This document shows positions 1 to 6,353 of a stretch of DNA of 11,832 nucleotides, in pieces; the stretch's first letter is position 1; each line of letters begins with the position of its first letter. The notes below the pieces were generated by a model that made no database searches, was not told the DNA's origin, and saw nothing but the letters and a program-made list of their open reading frames with translations. Position numbers and translations under genes: made by a program. This DNA comes from an uncultured Collinsella sp. Lineage in GTDB: Bacteria; Actinomycetota; Coriobacteriia; Coriobacteriales; Coriobacteriaceae. The stretch is taken from contig USJB01000016.1 of NCBI GenBank assembly GCA_900554905.1, positions 1-11,832 of the forward strand. Reading direction: 5' to 3'.

Positions 1-1090
1 GCTCTACACCGAGCAGCATAATGCCGGCGCCTTTGTCCTGGGCATCTTTTGCGGCGCACAGACCGATGGTTCCGCTGCCGCAGTAGGCATCCATGAGTAC
101 GTCGCCCTGCTGCAAATTCATGCCGTCAATGGCGAGTCGGTAGAGCAGCTCGGTTTGCTGCGGATTAGTCTGATAGAACGCGGTGGGGGAGATGTCGAAT
201 TCGCAGCCGAGCAGCTGGTCGCGCATGCATTCGGCGCCATACACGATGCGGGTTTCCTCGCCGAGGATGGCGTTGCCGGGGCGTCCGTTGATGTTTTGGG
301 CGACGGTGACGATGCGCGGATCGAGTGCGGCGACAGCCTCAAAGAACTCCTGCGCATGCGGCAAGTCGCGCTGAGCGGTCACGAGCGTGACCATGACCTG
401 GTCGGTACGCCAACCGCAGCGGACGACGGCATAGCGAAGCAAACCAAGATGCTTGTCCTCATTAAAGGCGGGAATATGCAGCCGCTCAGCTTCGCGTGCG
501 ATGCCGTTGAGAATCTGACGGGCGCCCGGTGCCTCGACGGGGCATTCGGGTACGGCAACGATCTTGTGCGTGCCGCGCTCAAAGAAACCGCAACGGACAG
601 CGCCCTCCTTACCGGGAGCAAAGGGAGTGGCGGCCTTATGGCGAAAACCGCGCGGCGCAGGATATTTGCCCGGGTCGCCCAGGGTGACACCCATGCCACG
701 AATAGGATCTACAGCAATGCCCTCACGCTCACAAAGCGAAGCAAAAAGCTCCTCCATAGCAGCCTGCTTGGCGGCGAGCTGCTTCTTATAAGGACGGTTG
801 AGTGCCGTGCACCCACCGCAAGATTTCATGATCGAACAGGGAGACTTGGGGTCCACGGCCTTACGCGCAGACGAAACCCGATCTTTATGCGAGTGCTTGG
901 AGCGAGTTTGAGATGCCTTATCCTCGTTCCGACGAGAGCCGGGACGCTTGGCCTTAGCCTTGCCCTTGGCCGACTTACCCTTCGCGTCCTGAGACGACTT
1001 GGATTTCTTAGAAGATTTTTTCTCCTCTGACCCCTCAGCCGCCTCGATCAAAGCACGACGAGCCTTACGCTCCGCACGAGATTCTGCCAT
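1..1090 (-). CDS. rlmD: 23S rRNA (uracil-C5)-methyltransferase, RlmD/RumA type (5' part, truncated by window edge)
   Basis: SAM-dependent m5U methyltransferase of the TrmA/RumA family, expected to modify 23S rRNA in the cytoplasm. 363 codons are visible. Residues 1-80 are a Lys/Arg/Ser/Ala-rich, probably disordered basic tail. A Fe-S cluster set follows: Cys85, Cys91 and Cys94 (C-x5-C-x2-C within SCGGC), with the fourth cysteine at Cys183 in a VPECPVEAPG context, as in RumA. Further on come LLRYAVVR (about 217-224), ISPTAFYQTNPQQTE (300-314) and the SAM-binding DAYCGSGTIG (334-343). The catalytic cysteine and the C-terminus lie beyond position 1. The ATG at 1090 is used because an in-frame TAA lies two codons upstream; no strong Shine-Dalgarno is visible. 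The exact target uridine (U1939, U747 or both, as in RlmCD) cannot be told from sequence. Family assignment is firm, substrate is inference. Confidence 0.88.
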   Translation of the reverse strand, partial: MAESRAERKARRALIEAAEGSEEKKSSKKSKSSQDAKGKSAKGKAKAKRPGSRRNEDKASQTRSKHSHKDRVSSARKAVDPKSPCSIMKSCGGCTALNRPYKKQLAAKQAAMEELFASLCEREGIAVDPIRGMGVTLGDPGKYPAPRGFRHKAATPFAPGKEGAVRCGFFERGTHKIVAVPECPVEAPGARQILNGIAREAERLHIPAFNEDKHLGLLRYAVVRCGWRTDQVMVTLVTAQRDLPHAQEFFEAVAALDPRIVTVAQNINGRPGNAILGEETRIVYGAECMRDQLLGCEFDISPTAFYQTNPQQTELLYRLAIDGMNLQQGDVLMDAYCGSGTIGLCAAKDAQDKGAGIMLLGVE

Positions 1091-1237
1091 GAATTAACCC
1101 CACTATTAAATAAAAGAAAAGTCCGAGGCAATTGTACCGTGCATTCAACGTGCCCGTTTGGAGAGGAGGCTATTTAAGGTTTCGAGCACGTTGTCTCCCG
1201 GCTGAGTGGCACCCGGCGCGGAGTTTAATTTGTCGCG

Positions 1238-1290
1238 AGTTCCGCACGAACAGGAGGCCACTTAATGTGGCCTCCGTCGTGAGCAGGACT
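1238..1290. repeat. Imperfect 53-nt hairpin with perfect 9-bp apical stem
   Basis: GGAGGCCAC (1253-1261) and GTGGCCTCC (1267-1275) pair perfectly around a TTAAT loop. Pairing continues outward through CACGA (1245-1249) with TCGTG (1277-1281), then mostly through AGTTCC (1238-1243) with GGACT plus neighbours (1286-1290), with a G-U pair, a mismatch and small bulges. Neither strand has a T-run after the stem, so an intrinsic terminator is unlikely. A REP/MITE-like dispersed palindrome or an RNA processing hairpin are the alternatives. Confidence 0.55.
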
Positions 1291-1342
1291 GTAGAGCAGC
1301 AAACTTAACCCCCACACCCCTCACGCGGCGGGCAAACTCGCC

Positions 1343-1371
1343 TTGTGCTCTATCACGCTAAAGTGTATGAT
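1343..1371 (+). promoter_or_regulatory. Probable sigma-70-type promoter of the ABC importer operon
   Basis: TATGAT at 1366-1371 matches the -10 consensus at 5 of 6 positions. TTGTGC at 1343-1348 is a weak -35 (TTG kept), with a 17-bp spacer. Transcription would start near 1378, about 50 nt before the ATG at 1428. The AT-rich heptamer TAAAGTG abuts the -10 on its upstream side (1359-1365). Assigned from consensus only. Confidence 0.45.
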
Positions 1372-1389
1372 TCTGAACGTTACATGACT

Positions 1390-1409
1390 CACTTTACTTA
1401 ACTAAAGTG
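1390..1409. promoter_or_regulatory. 20-bp operator-like palindrome upstream of the ABC operon
   Basis: CACTTTACTTAACTAAAGTG is self-complementary except for one central C-C position. The half-site TAAAGTG also occurs at 1359-1365, next to the -10 box, so three copies of the heptamer (two direct, one inverted) bracket the predicted transcription start. Placement between start site and ribosome binding site suits a repressor operator. It does not match a regulator box that I can name. Confidence 0.5.
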
Positions 1410-1427
1410 CCATCAAGGGGGAATACC

Positions 1428-2288
1428 ATGAATACCGATATGTCTCGTCGCCAGTTTGTTGGTCTAGCCGGCTCGTTTGCCACGGTGCTTGGCCTTGGTC
1501 TTGTCGGCTGCGGCGGTGGTGCCGGCAAGGGCTCTGCTGCCGGTTCTGCCGCAGCCAAGGATGTGAAGGGCGCTGCGGAGTCCAAGAAGCTCGTGGTGGG
1601 CTTTGATAAGTCCTATCCTCCGTACGGCTTTGTGGGCGACGATGGCGAGTACACCGGCTTTGATCTCGATCTGGCCAAGGCTGTTGCCGATAAGCAGGGC
1701 TGGGAGGTCAAATACGAGGCCATCGACTGGGACGCCAAGGATACGCTGCTTAACTCGGGCGCCATCAACTGCATCTGGAACGGCTTTACCATGGAGGGCC
1801 GTGAGGACGACTACACGTTCTCCGAGCCGTACATGCTCAACGAGCAGGTGCTGGTGGTAAAGAAGGATGCGGGCATCAAGAGCTGGGACGATCTTGCCGG
1901 CAAGACCGTGATTACCCAGACCGATTCCGCTGCGCAGGATGTACTCGAGGGTGACCAGAAGGATCTGGCGGCGACGTTTGCCACGCTCGACACGATCGGC
2001 GAGTACAACACGGCCTTTATGCAGCTCGAGAGTGGTGCGGTCGATGCCGTGGCGTGCGATCTTTCGATTGCCCAGTATCAGCTTGCCGCCAAGCCCGATG
2101 CTTATACGCAGCTTGATGAGCCGCTGTCCAGCGAGCACTACGCCGTCGGCTTTAAGAAGGGCGACACCAAGTCGGCCGACGCCGTGACCGAGTCGCTCAA
2201 GGCGCTCTACGAGGACGGCACGGTCAAGGACCTGTGCGACAAGTACGCGAGCTACGGCCTGTCCTTCGACAACTGGGTTCTCAAATAG
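1428..2288 (+). CDS. Amino acid ABC transporter substrate-binding lipoprotein (SBP family 3), Tat-type signal
   Basis: Extracytoplasmic receptor that captures a polar amino acid and delivers it to the permease encoded next. 286 aa from the ATG at 1428, which is 6 nt after AAGGGGG; a GTG at 1407 has no such site. The N-terminus carries a twin-arginine motif (SRRQF, residues 6-10), a hydrophobic stretch and a lipobox ending LVGC with Cys28, so the mature protein should be a lipid-anchored Tat substrate. A Gly/Ala/Ser-rich linker (29-50) precedes the binding fold. The family-3 signature GFDLDLA is at 77-83, and NGFTMEGRE (118-126) matches the ligand-contact region. Length is usual for the family. 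The last codons and stop lie inside a long inverted repeat (2278-2388). The ligand is not readable from sequence: His, Arg/Lys, Gln or cystine are all possible. Confidence 0.92.
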   Translation: MNTDMSRRQFVGLAGSFATVLGLGLVGCGGGAGKGSAAGSAAAKDVKGAAESKKLVVGFDKSYPPYGFVGDDGEYTGFDLDLAKAVADKQGWEVKYEAIDWDAKDTLLNSGAINCIWNGFTMEGREDDYTFSEPYMLNEQVLVVKKDAGIKSWDDLAGKTVITQTDSAAQDVLEGDQKDLAATFATLDTIGEYNTAFMQLESGAVDAVACDLSIAQYQLAAKPDAYTQLDEPLSSEHYAVGFKKGDTKSADAVTESLKALYEDGTVKDLCDKYASYGLSFDNWVLK

Positions 2289-2388
2289 CCACAGCACCCA
2301 ACCTTGCGGCTCCAACCCTCCTCGCGTACCAAAGTACGCTTCGTCGGGCTTGTCGCTCGCAATCTTGGGCACTGTGCTTATTTGAGAA
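2278..2388. repeat. Long imperfect inverted repeat (about 52-nt arms) in the ABC operon
   Basis: The arms are 2278-2329 and 2334-2388, with a 4-nt loop. Paired blocks from outside in: TTCTCAAATA with TATTTGAGAA (10 bp perfect), CACAG with CTGTG, CCCAA with TTGGG, TTGCG with CGCAA, an irregular part including CCC with GGG, and GCGTAC with GTACGC at the tip. The 2x2 internal loops are symmetric. The left arm contains the final codons and stop of the binding-protein gene. A small alternative hairpin, CTTATT with AATAAG (2377-2392), overlaps the right arm. There is no T-run after the structure. It may protect the binding-protein mRNA end or be a REP/MITE-type element. Confidence 0.7.
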
Positions 2389-2413
2389 TAAGATCAGCCG
2401 TTCTGTTGCTGCG

Positions 2414-2419
2414 AAGGAG
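2414..2419 (+). promoter_or_regulatory. Ribosome binding site that fixes the TTG start of the permease
   Basis: AAGGAG ends 8 nt before the TTG at 2428. The nearest in-frame ATG (2443) is more than 20 nt away, so the TTG is the better start. Confidence 0.6.
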
Positions 2420-2427
2420 AAGGTAGG

Positions 2428-3081
2428 TTGTCTATTCAGGTCATGATGCAGATGCTTGGCCAGGGATTCTTGGTCAGTTTGCAGTTGTTTGTGCTGACGT
2501 TGCTCGGGTCGATTCCGCTGGGAATTCCCGTGGCGTTTATGCGCATGAGCAAAATCGCGCCGCTTCGCTGGATTGCGCGCATCTATATCTCGGTCATGCG
2601 CGGTACGCCGCTCATGCTGCAGATGTTTGCCATCTACTTTGCCCCGTACTACGTGTTCGGCATCTCGCTTACGCCCGATTCCAAATGGACGGCATGCGTC
2701 GTGGCGTTCATCATCAACTACGCCGGCTACTTTGCCGAGATCTATCGCTCGGGCTTGCAGTCCATTCCGCGCGGTCAATACGAGGCAGCCGAGGTGCTGG
2801 GCTATTCGCGTATGCAGACGTTTCTGTATATCGTGATGCCGCAGGTCGCCAAGCGTATTCTGCCAGCGATGGGCAACGAGATCATCACGCTGGTCAAGGA
2901 CACGTCGCTGGCGTTTGCCATTGGCGTGGGTGAGATGTTCTCGACCGCCAAGGCACTGGTTGCCTCGCAGGTGAGCATGGTGCCGTTTGCGATTGCGGCG
3001 CTGATTTACTGGGTTTTCAACTTCGTAGTCGAGATGCTGTTGGGCGCCGCGGAGAAAAAATTGGATTACTACCATGACTAA
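2428..3081 (+). CDS. Amino acid ABC transporter permease (His/Glu/Gln/Arg type)
   Basis: Integral membrane subunit forming the channel of the importer, probably as a homodimer because no second permease is present. 217 aa from a TTG start. Hydrophobic segments lie at about 14-37, 55-77, 88-107, 155-172 and 185-206, the usual five-helix layout of the HEQRo family. RGTP at 58-61 is a family hallmark. The cytoplasmic coupling (EAA) loop is at 119-139, starting EAAEVLGYSR, and docks onto the ATPase. The stop overlaps the ATPase start by 8 nt, which suggests translational coupling. A 139-nt gap holding the long inverted repeat separates it from the binding-protein gene, so lower expression than the binding protein is likely. 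Confidence 0.93.
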   Translation: MSIQVMMQMLGQGFLVSLQLFVLTLLGSIPLGIPVAFMRMSKIAPLRWIARIYISVMRGTPLMLQMFAIYFAPYYVFGISLTPDSKWTACVVAFIINYAGYFAEIYRSGLQSIPRGQYEAAEVLGYSRMQTFLYIVMPQVAKRILPAMGNEIITLVKDTSLAFAIGVGEMFSTAKALVASQVSMVPFAIAALIYWVFNFVVEMLLGAAEKKLDYYHD

Positions 3082-3838
3082 TTCGGTAATGAACATATCG
3101 AACGCGCGCAAGGCGTTTGGCGGCAATGAAGTGCTCAAGGATATCTCACTCGAGGTAAAGCGTGGCGAGGTCGTGGCGATTATCGGGCCTTCGGGCGGTG
3201 GTAAGTCCACGCTGCTGCGCTGCGCCACACTGCTCGAGACGCTCGACGGCGGCTCGCTTTCGTTTGGCGACCTTGCGGTTGCGACGGATGCGGGATCGGG
3301 CGCGGTCTATGCGAAGGGAGATGTTCCCAAGCAAGCGCGTTCGCGTTTTGGTCTGGTGTTCCAGAACTACAATCTGTTCCCGCACTATACCGTGATGAAA
3401 AACATCATCGACGCGCCGATCCGCGTGCTTAAGCGCCCGCGCGAGCAGGCGGAAGCTCGTGCGCATGAATTGATTGCTCAGATGGGGCTTGTGGGCAACG
3501 AGAACAAGGTGCCGTGTGAGCTTTCGGGCGGTCAGCAGCAGCGCGTGAGTATTGCCCGCGCCCTGGCGCTCGATCCGGAAATCTTATTCTTTGACGAGCC
3601 GACCTCGGCGCTCGATCCCGAGCTGACGGCCGAGGTGCTGCGTGTCATTAAAGACCTTGCCGCGCAGAATATGACGATGGTGATCGTGACCCACGCGATG
3701 CAGTTTGCGCGCGATGTTGCCGACCGCGTGGTCTTTATGGATGGCGGCCGCATTGTCGAGGAGGGGCCTGCCGATCAGGTTATCGACCATCCGCGTGAGC
3801 AGCGCACCCGTGAGTTCTTGAGCCGTATCGAGGGGTAG
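3074..3838 (+). CDS. Amino acid ABC transporter ATP-binding protein (GlnQ/HisP type)
   Basis: Cytoplasmic ATPase that powers the importer. 254 aa with a complete motif set: Walker A GPSGGGKS (38-45), Q-loop Gln97 in LVFQNYNLFPH, signature LSGGQQQR (150-157), Walker B ILFFDEP (170-176), D-loop SALD (178-181) and switch His207. The roughly 20-residue insertion between the beta strand and Q-loop (about 68-90) is common in the polar amino acid subgroup. The ATG at 3074 overlaps the permease stop, and no good Shine-Dalgarno precedes it, which fits coupled translation; an in-frame ATG at 3089 has no better site. It is the last gene of the operon, with a terminator 40 nt later. Confidence 0.95.
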   Translation: MTNSVMNISNARKAFGGNEVLKDISLEVKRGEVVAIIGPSGGGKSTLLRCATLLETLDGGSLSFGDLAVATDAGSGAVYAKGDVPKQARSRFGLVFQNYNLFPHYTVMKNIIDAPIRVLKRPREQAEARAHELIAQMGLVGNENKVPCELSGGQQQRVSIARALALDPEILFFDEPTSALDPELTAEVLRVIKDLAAQNMTMVIVTHAMQFARDVADRVVFMDGGRIVEEGPADQVIDHPREQRTREFLSRIEG

Positions 3839-3875
3839 GCTCAGCTATTTGCTCAACTATTAATTGAGGCGAAGT

Positions 3876-3912
3876 CACCGCAGGTCTTACGGCCTGCGGT
3901 GGCATTTTATTT
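3876..3912 (+). terminator. Intrinsic terminator of the ABC operon
   Basis: CACCGCAGG (3876-3884) pairs with CCTGCGGTG (3893-3901) across an 8-nt loop, followed by GCATTTTATTT. A 9-bp GC-rich stem with a T-rich tail, 37 bp after the ATPase stop. Confidence 0.85.
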
Positions 3913-4148
3913 GCATCGGCGGGGTTCAATAATCGCCTCGCATGTGTTCTTCTTCCTCTCGCCGCCTGTATTCATACGTGCGCCGAAAGGTATGCATGGA
4001 CAGCCGCCCGTGAGGGTAGGGTGGTGGCATAGGACATTTGGAGGGTGAGTCGGCTCGGCTGCCGACCATGCTGCTCCCGGGATGGCACCGACCGCGAACT
4101 CTCCCCGTTGGCGTCGCGCATTGCGCGCGGCCCTGCAAGGAGGTCATC
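3913..4148 (+). promoter_or_regulatory. Leader region of the EF-G-like gene, possibly structured
   Basis: About 236 bp without a supported gene. Consensus promoter boxes are not obvious; TATTCA near 3969 is the best -10 candidate but lacks a good -35. Several complementary segments occur: GTCGGC (4049-4054) with GCCGAC (4061-4066); CCAT (4066-4069) with ATGG (4082-4085); CGCGC (4115-4119) with GCGCG (4123-4127); and GGGTGAGT (4043-4050) with ACTCTCCC (4098-4105), one mismatch. Some exclude each other. A folded 5' UTR is possible, but I recognise no riboswitch class. Confidence 0.35.
4137..4143 (+). promoter_or_regulatory. Consensus ribosome binding site fixing the EF-G-like start
   Basis: AAGGAGG sits 5 nt before the ATG at 4149. 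The reading frame stays open upstream to 4038, but those 37 codons have no EF-G similarity and no ribosome binding site, so 4149 is chosen. Confidence 0.85.
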
Positions 4149-6224
4149 ATGGGTGCTCCCAAGACCGGCAATGTAAGGAACGTGGTGCTCGTAGGCCAAG
4201 GCGGGGTGGGCAAGACTTCACTCGCCGAGGCCATGCTCCACCTTTCCGGCAAGACCGCCCGCCTGGGCGGCCACGACGGCACCAAGCCCACGCTCGACTA
4301 TGACCCCGAAGAGGTCAAGCGTGCATTTTCCATCTCGACGACCATCGCGCCGATCGACTGGAAGGGCGCGCGCATCAATGTGCTCGATGCCCCGTGCTAC
4401 CCCGATTTTATCGGCGACGCCTTTGCCGCGATGAGCGTCTGCGAGACGGCTCTGTTTGTGGTCGACGCCGAGGCCGGCCCGCAACCTACGACCGTCAAGC
4501 TTTGGTATGCGGCGGAGGACCTGCGTCTGGCGCGCGCGGTGTTCGTGAACCGCCTGTCGCGCTCCGAGGCCAGCTTTGCGACCACGATGGACCTGCTGCA
4601 AGAGCGCTTTGGCACGCGCCTGGGCGCCGTGACCCTTCCCTGGGGCGAGGGCGAGGACTTTGACGGCATCATCGACCTGGTGCGCATGAAGGCGCGCCAT
4701 TGCAACGGCACCGAAGCCGTTGAGTCGGAGATTCCCGAGGAGTATCGTGCCCAGGCCGAGGAAGCCCATGACCATCTGTGCGAGCTGGTGGCCGAGGCTG
4801 ACGATGAGCTGATGATGAAGTACTTGGAAGGCGAGGAGACGCTGACGCAGGAGGAGCTTGAAGGCCTGCTGTCGAAGGCGATCGCCGAGCGCATCTTTGT
4901 GCCGGTCTTTGCGGGCGATTGCATTAAGGAGCAGGGCGTCAACTCGCTGATGGACGACATCGCCACATACTTCCCGGCGCCGACCGACTACGGCGAGATG
5001 CCGCTTATCGACGGCGATTCGCTCAAGATTTCAAGCGACGATGATCGTCCGGTGGCGTTTGTGTTTAAGACCCTGGCCGATCCGCAGCAGGGCCGCATCA
5101 GCTTTATCAAGGTGCTGACGGGCACGCTTGAGCCGGGCCTTGAGCTGGTCAACGCGCGCACGCGCAAGGGCGACAGTCTGGCTCACCTGTATGTGATGTG
5201 CGGCCGCGACATGACCGAGGTCGGTCACGCCTATGCCGGCGACATTATCGTGGCGCCCAAGTTGGCGGCAGAGACGGGTGACACGCTCTCCATTACCGGT
5301 AAGGTCGAGGCGGCGGCGTTTAAGTTTCCCAACTCGCAGTACCGCATTGCCATCGAGGCCGAGGACCGCGGTGACGAGGAGAAGCTCTACACGTTTATCG
5401 AGAAGGCGTGCAAGGCCGATCCGACCATGAGCATCGATCGTGACGAGGAGACCGGCCAGACTATCATCTCCGCCGTGGGTGAGGCGCAGGTTTCGGTCCT
5501 GCTCAACCGTTTGGAGGATCGCACCAAGGTCGTGGCCAAAAGCGTGCCAATCCGCATTCCGTATCGCGAGACTATCCGCCGCACGGCGAGCGCACAGGGC
5601 CGCCACAAGAAGCAGACTGGCGGTGCCGGTCAGTATGGCGACTGCTGGCTGCGCGTTGAGCCGCTCATTGGGCCCGACGGCACGAGCGATGGCTATGAGT
5701 TTGTGGACGAGGTCGTGGGCGGCCGCATTCCGCGCTCGCTGATCCCCGCCGTGGACAAGGGTGTCCAGGAGACCATGAAGGACGGCATCATTGCCGGCTA
5801 CCCGCTCACGGGCATTCGCGTGGCTGTGTACGACGGCTCGTATCACAGCGTCGACTCCAACGAGATGGCGTTCCGCGCGGCGGCTCGCATCGGCCTGCGC
5901 AAGGCGTGCGCCGATGCCGATCCGGTGGTGCTGGAGCCCATCGAGGAAATCACGGTGACTATTCCCGAAAGCTACGCCGGCGCTGTGATGGGCGACATCT
6001 CGGCATCGCGCGGTCGCGTGACGGGTATGGAGACCGATGAGCGCGGCGACACCGTGGTCATTGCCCAGGCGCCGCTGGCAGAGCTGACGGATTATTCGAC
6101 GCGCCTGCGCTCTATCACGCGCGGCACGGGTGACTTTACCATGAAGCCCGCTGGCTACGAGCAGGTTCCCTACGATGTTCAGGCCAAGCTGGTCGAGCGC
6201 TATGAGGAGGGCCGCGCCAAGTAG
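4149..6224 (+). CDS. Elongation factor G-like protein (EF-G paralogue, EF-G2 type) with degenerate GTPase motifs
   Basis: 691 aa, the full five-domain length of EF-G, and cytoplasmic. The P-loop is intact (GQGGVGKT, 16-23). Other G motifs depart from canonical EF-G: switch I reads KRAFSIS (57-63) for the RGITI region, G3 is DAPCY (80-84) instead of DTPGH, G4 is NRLS (134-137) instead of NKMD, and the G5 region reads AGDC (255-258) where GSA is expected. Domains II-V look complete: domain II about 299-385, domain III with SAVGEAQVSVLLNRLE (441-456), domain IV with GGAGQYG (491-497) and GSYHSVDSNEMAFR (563-576), domain V with ESYAGAVMGDISASRGRV (607-624). It stands alone, not beside rpsL, rpsG or tuf, so a separate canonical fusA is expected elsewhere. 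Role is uncertain: ribosome rescue or regulation, or translocation with altered nucleotide use. Tet(M)-type protection proteins keep intact G motifs, so resistance is unlikely. Confidence 0.88.
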   Translation: MGAPKTGNVRNVVLVGQGGVGKTSLAEAMLHLSGKTARLGGHDGTKPTLDYDPEEVKRAFSISTTIAPIDWKGARINVLDAPCYPDFIGDAFAAMSVCETALFVVDAEAGPQPTTVKLWYAAEDLRLARAVFVNRLSRSEASFATTMDLLQERFGTRLGAVTLPWGEGEDFDGIIDLVRMKARHCNGTEAVESEIPEEYRAQAEEAHDHLCELVAEADDELMMKYLEGEETLTQEELEGLLSKAIAERIFVPVFAGDCIKEQGVNSLMDDIATYFPAPTDYGEMPLIDGDSLKISSDDDRPVAFVFKTLADPQQGRISFIKVLTGTLEPGLELVNARTRKGDSLAHLYVMCGRDMTEVGHAYAGDIIVAPKLAAETGDTLSITGKVEAAAFKFPNSQYRIAIEAEDRGDEEKLYTFIEKACKADPTMSIDRDEETGQTIISAVGEAQVSVLLNRLEDRTKVVAKSVPIRIPYRETIRRTASAQGRHKKQTGGAGQYGDCWLRVEPLIGPDGTSDGYEFVDEVVGGRIPRSLIPAVDKGVQETMKDGIIAGYPLTGIRVAVYDGSYHSVDSNEMAFRAAARIGLRKACADADPVVLEPIEEITVTIPESYAGAVMGDISASRGRVTGMETDERGDTVVIAQAPLAELTDYSTRLRSITRGTGDFTMKPAGYEQVPYDVQAKLVERYEEGRAK

Positions 6225-6257
6225 CGTGTGGTTTTGCCTGCAATGTGGACGCTGACG

Positions 6258-6294
6258 AAAAGGCCGCCCTGGGTAATCCAGGGCGGCCTTTTTT
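6258..6294 (+). terminator. Strong intrinsic terminator, probably bidirectional
   Basis: A 15-bp perfect stem (6258-6272 with 6278-6292, core GGCCGCCCTGG) closes a GTAAT loop and runs into six T residues on the plus strand. Read from the minus strand it ends in four T residues, so it can also end the convergent nuclease transcript whose stop is at 6354. Confidence 0.93.
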
Positions 6295-6353
6295 GATCCC
6301 ATGGGGACGGAGGAAAACGAATCATTTTTGGGTTACGGGCGGTGCGGTCGGCA

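Larger units (their letters stand above)
1091..1427. other. Intergenic region between the methyltransferase and the ABC operon
   Basis: These 337 bp separate two divergent genes, and no coding region is supported. The half next to the methyltransferase is AT-rich (about 1095-1135) and should hold its promoter, but I cannot place -35 and -10 boxes with confidence. The middle holds an imperfect hairpin (1238-1290). The right end holds the promoter and operator-like palindrome of the ABC operon. Confidence 0.6.

Noticed and set aside
155..1030. Plus-strand frame of 291 codons at the left end
   Set aside because: Antisense to the methyltransferase gene, which carries Fe-S cysteines and the SAM motif; the plus frame has no recognisable domain.
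3992..4048. Possible 18-codon leader peptide with tandem Trp before the EF-G-like gene
   Set aside because: Poor ribosome binding site spacing and no link between Trp and the downstream gene; likely chance.
4038..4148. 37-codon N-terminal extension of the EF-G-like protein
   Set aside because: No similarity to EF-G, no ribosome binding site, and a consensus AAGGAGG precedes the ATG at 4149.
5031..6302. Minus-strand frame of 423 codons opposite the EF-G-like gene
   Set aside because: Shadow of the EF-G-like coding region; it also runs through the terminator stem and has no recognisable motif.
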